A DNA stretch of 12,248 bases from Pseudomonadota bacterium (GTDB taxonomy: Bacteria > Pseudomonadota > Gammaproteobacteria > Pseudomonadales > UBA5518): contig JAKJFB010000046.1 in NCBI GenBank assembly GCA_022705125.1, positions 1 to 12,248 on the forward strand. Reading direction: 5' to 3'. The stretch's first letter is position 1, and each line of letters opens with the position of its first letter. Below the pieces are notes generated by a model that saw only the letters and a program-made list of their open reading frames with translations, made no database searches and was not told the origin of the DNA. The translations under genes and the position numbers were made by a program. Below, one piece after another: positions 6,438-12,248 of the stretch.

Positions 6438-9238
6438 GCGAAAACCGCACCGTCCGTCACCACCCGCGCTGGTCCCGGCCCATTCGGGGCATCGCCGTCG
6501 CCGCGTTCTCGGCGCTCGTTCTTGTCGGTTGTGGCGAGACGCCCGAGCAGATGCTCGCCTCGGCGAAGTCCTTTCTGGAGAAGCAGGACTTCGACGCGGC
6601 CGGCATCCAGCTCAAGAATGCCCTGCAGGAAAACGCCAATCTCGCCGAGGCGCGTTTTCTCCTCGGGCGGGTCAACCTGCGTCAGGGCAACGTCGCTGGC
6701 GCGGTCAAGGAGCTCGAGCGGGCGCTCGAACTCGGCTACCCGCGCGACGCGGTCGCCGCCGAACTTGCGCCGGCGCTGGTGCGGGCGGGCGAGTTCGACC
6801 GGCTTCTCGCGGAGTTCGGCGATCCTCGGGTGACCGCGCCCGCGACGATCGCCATCGTCCAGGCTGCGCTGGGCGATGCGCATCTGGCGCGGCGGGAGAT
6901 CGACAAGGCGCAGGCGGCCTATCTCCAGGCGCTCGGGGCGAACGCCGACGAGCACGGGGCGCGGATCGGATTCGCACGCACCGCGGCGATCAAGGGTGAT
7001 CTGAAGGCAGCGGAAGAGGCCGTACGGGAGGTCATCGCACGCGCGCCGCAGGTCGCCGATGCGCATGCGCTGCTCGGCGACCTGCTCGTTGCCCGCGGCG
7101 ATCTGTCGCAGGGGCTCGCCGCCTTGCGCGAAGCCGTGCGTCTGCAACCGGGGACGGTGGCCAACCATTACGCGCTCGTCACCCTTCTGCTTCGCCAGAA
7201 CGCCATCGCCGAGGCCGATGCCGCCCTCGACGCGATGAAGTCGGCGGTGGGCAGGCACCCCTTCACGCGTTACCTCCTAGCGCTGCGGGATTACCGCGAG
7301 AATCGCCTCGTGGAAGCCCGCGACGCGCTCATGCAGGTGCTCAAGGAGTCGCCCGGGCTGCTCGTCGCCGAACTGCTCGCAGGCGTCGTGCATTTGCGGC
7401 TGAACGATCACGAGATCGCGCGTGCCCATCTCGACCGGGTTCTCCAGGCCGCGCCGGGAAATCTCGTCGCTCGCCAGGCGTTGGTGGCCTCGCACCTCGC
7501 CACCGGCGAGTCGAAGCGTGCGCTCGAGCTCGTCCAGCCCGCGCTCCAGGTTCCGCAGCCGAGTGCCCGCCTGCTCGGCCTGGCAGGGCAGGTGTACATC
7601 GCCAATGGGGATTTCGAGCGTGCCGAGGACTATTTCGAACGGGCGGCGAAGGCAGCACCGGCGGACGTGCGTGCGCGAACGCGCCTTGGGGTCGCGCGCA
7701 TGGCCGTCGGCGACGCGGATGCCGGCTTCACCGAACTCGAGGAAGCCTCCCGGATGGATGAGGGCGGCATCCAGGCCGATCTAGCCCTCGTCGTCGGGCA
7801 TCTGCGCAGGGGCGACGCGAAAAAGGCGCTCGCCGCACAGGCCGAACTCGAGCGCAAGCAGCCGGACAATGCGCTCGTGCACAATCTTCGTGGCGGGCTG
7901 ATGCTGGCCACGCGCAACATTCCTGCTGCGCGTGCAGCGTTCGAGAAGGCACTCGCGAAGCAGCCCACCTATCTCTCCGCCGCGGTCAGCCTGGCGCGGC
8001 TCGATCTGGCCGAGCGCCGTCCCGAGATGGCCATCGGGCGCATCAAGGCGGTGGTCGATCGCGACCCCAGGAGTGTCGAGGCCTTGCTGACCTTCGCCGA
8101 GATGCAGCGTCTCACCGGCGCCGCGCCGATCGAGGTGCTCGGAACGCTGGAGCGTGCCGAGGCCGTCTCGCCCGGGGCCCCGGTCGTCGGTCTGGCAACC
8201 ATCCAGCACCATCTCTCCGAAGGGCAGCCTGCGGAAGCACTGCGGGTGGCGCAGAAGCTCGCGACCGCGCATCCGAACGATCCGCGCGCGATCGAGGCGC
8301 TCGCGCGCGCGCAGTTCGCCGCGGGGGACAGCCAGCAAGCGATTTCCGCGCTCAATCGGCTGGTCGGGCTATTGCCCGAGTCGCCGCTTCCGCTCGTTGC
8401 GCTGGCGGACATGCATCGTGCACTGATGGACGGACAGGCGGCGGAGCAGGCCTTGCGCAAGGCCTTGGGGATCGCCCCCGACTCCATGGACGTCCGCCAG
8501 CGCCTGATCGCCCTGGCGCTGCAGCGCAAGGACCCGCAGGGTGCGTTGCGTCTTGCCCGCGAGGCCCAGTCGCGGCAGCCCGAGCTTCCTGCAGGCTACC
8601 TGCTCGAGGGCGACGTGCATGCGGTGGGCAGCCAGTGGCCCGATGCCGCGGAGGCTTATCGCAAGGCGCTCGAGCGCAAGGGTGGAGGCACGGCTGCGGT
8701 ACGCCTGCATTCGGCCCTTCTCCGCGCAGACCGCAGGGCCGATGCGAATCGCATGTCCGAGGGGTGGCTGAAGGCGAATCCGACGGATCTCGTGCTGCGT
8801 GGCCATCTTGGCGAACTGGCCCTGAGCGAGAAACGGTATGCGGATGCGGCCAGGATCTTTGCGCGCATGGCCGAGATGGCGCCGCAGAACCCGATCATCC
8901 TGAACAATCTGGCCTGGGCCGCCAACGAAGCGAAGGACCCGAAGGCGCTGGAGTATGCCGAGCAGGCTCTGCGCCTCGCCCCGGACAACCCGGCGATCAT
9001 CGATACCGTGGGCACCATCCAGGTCGCCAGCGGGGCGGTCGATGCCGGCCTGGCCAACCTGCGGCGCGCGGTGTCGATCGGTCCCGACCTGCTGCCGCTG
9101 CAGCTGAACCTCGTGAAGGCGCTCGCCAAGGCCGGACGCAAGGACGAGGCGCGCAGCCAGCTCGATGCGCTGATGCCGCGCCTGCAGGAGGGGACCCCGA
9201 TGCATCAGGAGGCGCGTGCGCTGCAAGCGTCGCTCTGA
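6434..9238 (+). CDS. prsT: PEP-CTERM system TPR-repeat lipoprotein PrsT
   Basis: The 934-residue product begins with a basic n-region, a hydrophobic stretch (about 19-32) and the lipobox LVGC with Cys33, so it should be a lipoprotein; Gly at +2 argues against retention at the inner membrane. The rest is almost wholly tandem tetratricopeptide repeats, roughly twenty or more, seen as repeating A-G-Y/A patterns and ending in NNLAWAANEAKD then QALRLAPDNPAIIDTVG near the C-terminus. Its length and position after prsK and prsR fit the PEP-CTERM TPR lipoprotein family. The family's exact task is not settled; TPR superhelices usually scaffold complexes, and a role in exopolysaccharide export or assembly across the envelope is plausible. 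The frame is open for 510 bases upstream of this start inside prsR, which is an effect of high GC. Confidence 0.92.
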   Translation: MSENRTVRHHPRWSRPIRGIAVAAFSALVLVGCGETPEQMLASAKSFLEKQDFDAAGIQLKNALQENANLAEARFLLGRVNLRQGNVAGAVKELERALELGYPRDAVAAELAPALVRAGEFDRLLAEFGDPRVTAPATIAIVQAALGDAHLARREIDKAQAAYLQALGANADEHGARIGFARTAAIKGDLKAAEEAVREVIARAPQVADAHALLGDLLVARGDLSQGLAALREAVRLQPGTVANHYALVTLLLRQNAIAEADAALDAMKSAVGRHPFTRYLLALRDYRENRLVEARDALMQVLKESPGLLVAELLAGVVHLRLNDHEIARAHLDRVLQAAPGNLVARQALVASHLATGESKRALELVQPALQVPQPSARLLGLAGQVYIANGDFERAEDYFERAAKAAPADVRARTRLGVARMAVGDADAGFTELEEASRMDEGGIQADLALVVGHLRRGDAKKALAAQAELERKQPDNALVHNLRGGLMLATRNIPAARAAFEKALAKQPTYLSAAVSLARLDLAERRPEMAIGRIKAVVDRDPRSVEALLTFAEMQRLTGAAPIEVLGTLERAEAVSPGAPVVGLATIQHHLSEGQPAEALRVAQKLATAHPNDPRAIEALARAQFAAGDSQQAISALNRLVGLLPESPLPLVALADMHRALMDGQAAEQALRKALGIAPDSMDVRQRLIALALQRKDPQGALRLAREAQSRQPELPAGYLLEGDVHAVGSQWPDAAEAYRKALERKGGGTAAVRLHSALLRADRRADANRMSEGWLKANPTDLVLRGHLGELALSEKRYADAARIFARMAEMAPQNPIILNNLAWAANEAKDPKALEYAEQALRLAPDNPAIIDTVGTIQVASGAVDAGLANLRRAVSIGPDLLPLQLNLVKALAKAGRKDEARSQLDALMPRLQEGTPMHQEARALQASL

Positions 9239-9289
9239 TCCCCCGATCCCAGGGTTGGCGATCCAGCGTGGCGTGTGCGATAAAGAGTC

Positions 9290-10255
9290 ATGGACAAGAC
9301 AAGTTGCCCGGTCCCGGTCGGCAGGATTGCGCGGCCACGCCTCCGGCGCCTTCCACGGCTGCTGGGGTTGGCGGTCGCGCTGGCCTCGACCGTTTGCGCC
9401 GCGGCCGGTGAGGGCGCGTTCGAGCGTGCGCTCGCCGAGCAGGCCCGCTATCTCGCCACCGAGGCGCTGGCCTACGAACACGGCGAGGGCGTGCCGCGCG
9501 ACCAGTCGTATGCGGCCTTGCTCTACTGCGAGTCCGCGCGCCTCGGCGACAGCGAGGGCATGTACGCGCTTGGCTGGATGTACGCCAACGGCCGTGGCGT
9601 CGAGCGCAACGACGCCTACGCCGGCACGCTCTTCGCGATGGCGGCCGCGAAAGGCGATGAACATGCGCAGCGCATGTTGCGGTACACCGGCGAATACACC
9701 GGTGACGTACCGGACTGCCTGCACACGCCTTCGACCCAGATCGTGCAGCGCTGGCCGGTCGAGGCGCTGATCGCGCGCCTGCCGGCGGTGCGTCAGGCGG
9801 TTGCGCGCATGCTCGCCGAGCTGGCCCCCAAGTACGGCGTGCGCCCCGAGTTCGCCCTCGCGATCGGGCTGACCGAGTCGGCCCTGAACCCCGACGCGCT
9901 CTCGCCCAAGAACGCGATGGGCGTCATGCAGCTCATTCCCGCCACGGCCGAGCGCTTCAACGTCGGCAAGCCCTACGATCCCGAGCAGAACATCCGTGGC
10001 GGCCTCGCCTACCTGCGCTGGCTGCTGGCCTATTTCGAGGGCGACATCGCGCTCGCCGCAGCGGCCTACAACGCCGGAGAGGGGGCGGTGGATCGCTATC
10101 GGGGGGTGCCGCCGTATCGCGAGACGCGTGCCTACGTGGAGCGCATCCTGCGTCACGTCGGTCAGGATCGCCATCCCTACGACAGCCGCGTGGTCCCCCC
10201 CAGCCCGATGTTGCGCAAGCTTCGCCTCGCCCTGGAAGAGGAGCACGAGTCATGA
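9290..10255 (+). CDS. Secreted Sel1-repeat lytic transglycosylase (SLT domain)
   Basis: The 321-residue protein starts with a basic region and a hydrophobic signal segment (about 23-39) ending at CAAAG, suited to signal peptidase I. Residues about 55-130 form two Sel1-like repeats (GEGVPRDQSYAALLYCESA, then YANGRGVERNDAYAGTLFA). The C-terminal half is a soluble-lytic-transglycosylase fold with catalytic Glu196 in GLTESALNP, GVMQLIP (211-217), AYNAGEGAV (259-267) and YRETRAYV (276-283). Such enzymes cut the peptidoglycan glycan chain to 1,6-anhydro ends in the periplasm, for turnover or to open room for envelope machines. It starts 51 bases after prsT, where only a weak AAAGAG precedes the ATG. 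Its stop overlaps the start of the protease gene. Confidence 0.88.
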   Translation: MDKTSCPVPVGRIARPRLRRLPRLLGLAVALASTVCAAAGEGAFERALAEQARYLATEALAYEHGEGVPRDQSYAALLYCESARLGDSEGMYALGWMYANGRGVERNDAYAGTLFAMAAAKGDEHAQRMLRYTGEYTGDVPDCLHTPSTQIVQRWPVEALIARLPAVRQAVARMLAELAPKYGVRPEFALAIGLTESALNPDALSPKNAMGVMQLIPATAERFNVGKPYDPEQNIRGGLAYLRWLLAYFEGDIALAAAAYNAGEGAVDRYRGVPPYRETRAYVERILRHVGQDRHPYDSRVVPPSPMLRKLRLALEEEHES

Positions 10256-11049
10256 ATCCCCGCCCGGAGACGCGTGCGCGGCGTCGGCTGCTGGCCTGCG
10301 CGCTCGCCCTTCCCGCCGCGCTCGCCCTGGCCCCGATCGCACGTGCCGAGCTGGCGTCCACGCTGGCGCGCGTCAAGCCCTCGGTCGTCGCCGTCGGCAC
10401 CTACCAGCGCACACGCAGCCCGGCCTTCCTGTTCCGTGGTACCGGCTTTGCGGTCGGCGACGGCATGCTGGTCGCCACCAACGCCCATGTCCTGCCCGAC
10501 GAGATCGACGGCGCGAAGATGGAGGGGCTCGTCATCGTGCTACCGGGCGACGATCTCACCGGCGCGGTGCGGCCGGTGCGGGTGGTGGCTACGGAGCGGG
10601 CGCAGGATCTTGCCTTGCTGCGCCTGGAAGGCGGGCAGCCGCTGCCTGCGCTCCGGCTCGCCGGCGGGGGCGGCGTGGTCGAGGGCCAGGAGGTCGCATT
10701 CACCGGCTTCCCGATCGGTGCCGTGCTCGGCATGACACCGGTGACGCACCGCGGCATCGTCTCCGCGATCACGCCGATCGCGATTCCCCAGGCCAATTCC
10801 CGCGATCTAAACCCTGCGCTCATCCGGCGCCTCGCCACTGATCCGTTCCGCGTCTACCAGCTCGACGCCACCGCCTATCCGGGCAACAGCGGCAGTCCGC
10901 TCTACGATCCGGCCAGCGGCGAGGTGATCGGCGTGCTCAACATGGTGTTCGTGAAGTCGACCAAGGAAAAGGTGCTCGCCGATCCGTCGGGCATCAGCTA
11001 CGCCATCCCCGTCGAGTACCTGCAGCGCCTGATCGCCGGCCGGAACTAG
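10252..11049 (+). CDS. Secreted trypsin-like serine protease, no PDZ domain
   Basis: The 265-residue protein has a basic start with three arginines (10-12) and a hydrophobic run to IARA, so cleavage after Ala32 is likely; the RRRLL context makes Tat export a possibility beside Sec. The chymotrypsin-fold triad is visible: His79 in ATNAHVL, Asp119 in AQDLALLRL and Ser213 in GNSGSP, with the oxyanion loop YPGN before it. It resembles the protease half of DegP/HtrA proteins but lacks a PDZ domain, and the usual GNSGG reads GNSGS. The stretch IPQANSRDLNPAL (178-190) is a loop insertion between strands. ATG overlaps the preceding stop as ATGA, so it should be made together with the transglycosylase. 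The substrate is unknown. Confidence 0.85.
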   Translation: MNPRPETRARRRLLACALALPAALALAPIARAELASTLARVKPSVVAVGTYQRTRSPAFLFRGTGFAVGDGMLVATNAHVLPDEIDGAKMEGLVIVLPGDDLTGAVRPVRVVATERAQDLALLRLEGGQPLPALRLAGGGGVVEGQEVAFTGFPIGAVLGMTPVTHRGIVSAITPIAIPQANSRDLNPALIRRLATDPFRVYQLDATAYPGNSGSPLYDPASGEVIGVLNMVFVKSTKEKVLADPSGISYAIPVEYLQRLIAGRN

Positions 11050-11074
11050 GCGCGCACGAGCACGCCCGCAAGCG

Positions 11075-11734
11075 TCAGGCGTCGCCCAGAATCGCGTCGA
11101 CGAGCGCCGCCGGGCTGGCCACCGCGCGCCAGTGCGGCGCCATCTCGGTCGACTCCAGGCTGCCGTAACCCCAGGTCGCGGCGATGAAGGGCAGCCGGTT
11201 GGCGTCGGCCGATTCGCCGTCCTCGCTGCGGTCGCCCACATAGACCGCATCGCCACGGGCGATGCCGCGATCCTGCAGCAGGCGCGCGATCATCGAGGCC
11301 TTGTCGGGCAGGCGTGGCTCGAACAGGTCGAGCGCATACACCGCGGCGAAATACCCGCTCCAGCCCAGGTGCTCGAGGATCAGTCGTGTCGGCAGCAGGC
11401 GCTTGTTGGTCGCGATCGAGAGCGTGCAGCCGGCCGCGCCGAGGCGGCGCAGCATCGCGTCGACGCCGGCGTAGGCCGCGGTCTGGCGGTAGCCGCGGCT
11501 GTCGTAGCTCGCCTTGAAGCCGGCTGCGAGCGCGTCGATCACCCCGATGTCGGTGGTCCCGGCGAGCATGCGCAGGGTCTCGAGCAGCGGCGGGCCGACG
11601 ATGCCCGCGTCGATCGCGATCACCGGCTGGTGACCCGTGCTGGCGAAGGCGTCGCGGTAGCTCGCGAGGATGGCGGGGGCGGAGTCGATCAGGGTGCCGT
11701 CGAGGTCGAACAGCACCTGGGAGTAGCGGGGCAT
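11075..11734 (-). CDS. HAD-superfamily phosphatase, phosphoglycolate-phosphatase-like
   Basis: Read from ATG 11734, the 219-residue protein begins MPRYSQVLFDLDGTLIDS, with nucleophile Asp10 and Asp12. The other HAD motifs are Thr109 (SIATNK), Lys145 (LPDKASMI) and the acidic GDRSEDGESA (167-176, Asp168 and Asp172). A helical cap lies between motifs I and II, as in the Gph/PGMB group of small phosphomonoesterases. The true substrate cannot be fixed. An in-frame ATG at 11845 would add 37 residues but lies inside the tRNA gene and gives a non-conserved extension, so 11734 is chosen although no strong ribosome-binding site precedes it. The gene converges on the protease gene with 25 bases between stops and no visible terminator, and lies 99 bases downstream of tRNA-Arg in the same direction. 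Confidence 0.85.
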   Translation of the reverse strand: MPRYSQVLFDLDGTLIDSAPAILASYRDAFASTGHQPVIAIDAGIVGPPLLETLRMLAGTTDIGVIDALAAGFKASYDSRGYRQTAAYAGVDAMLRRLGAAGCTLSIATNKRLLPTRLILEHLGWSGYFAAVYALDLFEPRLPDKASMIARLLQDRGIARGDAVYVGDRSEDGESADANRLPFIAATWGYGSLESTEMAPHWRAVASPAALVDAILGDA

Positions 11735-11833
11735 CGGGCTCGTGCGATCGGGAAGCACGCCTCCGGTCCCCGAATCGAGCGCCTGCCGAGCAAGCCGCGA
11801 CCAACCGTTTACAACACCGAAAACGCGAATGAG

Positions 11834-11908
11834 TGGTCCCGTCACCAGGAATCGAACCTGGATCTGGCGCTTAGGAGGCGCCCGTTCTATCCATTGAACT
11901 ATGACGAG
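11834..11908 (-). tRNA. tRNA-Arg (anticodon CCT)
   Basis: The minus strand folds into a full cloverleaf: acceptor CTCGTCA/TGACGGG (one T-G wobble), D stem GTTC/GAAC, anticodon stem GGCGC/GCGCC with loop CTCCTAA, four-base variable loop AGAT, and T arm CCAGG-TTCGATT-CCTGG. The discriminator is A and CCA is encoded. Anticodon CCT reads the arginine codon AGG, rare in such GC-rich genomes. Confidence 0.96.
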
Positions 11909-11923
11909 GACTCGGGGACGCGC

Positions 11924-11952
11924 ATTCTAGCCGTTCGGCGGCGTCGGACCAA
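11924..11952 (-). promoter_or_regulatory. Sigma-70-type promoter of tRNA-Arg
   Basis: On the minus strand TTGGTC (11947-11952) and TAGAAT (11924-11929, five of six consensus bases) are exactly 17 bases apart, ending 15 bases before the mature tRNA. The GC-rich stretch after the -10 is typical of growth-rate-controlled stable RNA promoters. The promoter lies inside the 3' end of the upstream gene, whose stop codon shares bases with the -10. Confidence 0.6.
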
Positions 11953-12248
11953 GCGCGCTTTGATCCACGCCTTGGTCTGTGCGTGGCGGGAACAGGAAGG
12001 CATGGGGCGTGCGCAGCAGGCGGCGCAGCAGCAGGCCGCCGAGCGAGCGGCTCTGCGCGAAGGTGATGCGGCGTGCGCGCATCGCCACGCTAAGCGTCAG
12101 CGCGAAGCTCACCGTCAGGTTGGTGAGGCCGATCAGCAGCACGCCGGCGAAGGCGATCGCCGCGGTCGTCAGCGGGATCGAGAAGTCGAGCGCTGCCGCG
12201 GCGTAGCCGAGGTAGGCCGACGAGAAGGCGATGTGGCGGATGTCGATC
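11927..12248 (-). CDS. C-terminal end of a SpecificRecomb (Gcr) family membrane protein, partial
   Basis: The frame is open from the window edge to a TAG at 11927-11929, giving the last 106 residues; the start lies outside. The visible part opens with IDIRHIAFSSAYLGYAAAAL, followed by hydrophobic segments (ALDFSIPL to LTVSFALTLSVAM) and a basic tail with RARRITFAQ and RRLLRTPHAFLFPPR. I recall this as the end of the family annotated 'site-specific recombinase' (SpecificRecomb/Gcr) in beta- and gammaproteobacteria. The strongly membrane-like end does not look like a DNA recombinase, so the family name should be taken with caution. The assignment is from memory of the motif, not a search. Confidence 0.65.
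   Translation of the reverse strand, partial: IDIRHIAFSSAYLGYAAAALDFSIPLTTAAIAFAGVLLIGLTNLTVSFALTLSVAMRARRITFAQSRSLGGLLLRRLLRTPHAFLFPPRTDQGVDQSALGPTPPNG

Noticed and set aside
9239..9289. Promoter or terminator between prsT and the transglycosylase
   Set aside because: No paired -35/-10, no GG-N10-GC sigma-54 pattern and no stem with a T-run could be found; cotranscription remains possible.
8369..10246. Long open frame on the minus strand (625 codons)
   Set aside because: Antisense to prsT and the transglycosylase; no recognisable motif and no start context.
11735..11845. N-terminal extension of the HAD phosphatase
   Set aside because: It would begin inside the tRNA-Arg gene, and the HAD family begins just before the DLDGT motif.

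Overview
The window reads as a piece of a GC-rich betaproteobacterial chromosome, most likely from the Rhodocyclales (Thauera, Azoarcus or Zoogloea type). I infer this from the high GC content, the PrsK/PrsR/PrsT set of the PEP-CTERM/exosortase system next to an exopolysaccharide sugar transferase, and the general protein character. No database search was possible, so the genus is a guess.

Layout. Positions 1 to about 697 hold a decayed IS66-family insertion sequence on the minus strand: a tnpA start that runs, after a likely deletion of tnpB, into the N-terminal part of tnpC, which carries two in-frame stops. Next, on the minus strand, is an intact MaoC-type (R)-enoyl-CoA hydratase (773-1222) with a possible hairpin just past its stop. 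A 304-base divergent intergenic region follows, containing a cluster of dyad symmetries (1398-1446).

The core is a plus-strand block: a PEP-CTERM-associated polyprenyl-phosphate sugar transferase (1527-2912), histidine kinase prsK (2991-5060), sigma-54-type response regulator prsR (5064-6437) and TPR lipoprotein prsT (6434-9238). After 51 bases come a Sel1-repeat/lytic transglycosylase protein (9290-10255) and a secreted trypsin-like serine protease (10252-11049), which overlap by four bases.

The right end is on the minus strand: a HAD phosphatase (11075-11734) convergent with the protease, tRNA-Arg(CCT) (11834-11908) with a good sigma-70-type promoter, and the 3' end of a membrane protein of the 'site-specific recombinase' (SpecificRecomb/Gcr) family running off the window.

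How the genes work together. From family knowledge, PrsK senses an unknown cue, PrsR with sigma-54 drives expression of PEP-CTERM proteins and exopolysaccharide genes, PrsT is a large lipoprotein that goes with the system, and the sugar transferase starts repeat-unit synthesis on the lipid carrier. The matrix so made is central to floc and biofilm formation in this group. The exosortase itself and the PEP-CTERM substrates are not in the window. The transglycosylase-protease pair may be an attached cell-envelope module, but that link is only inferred from position.
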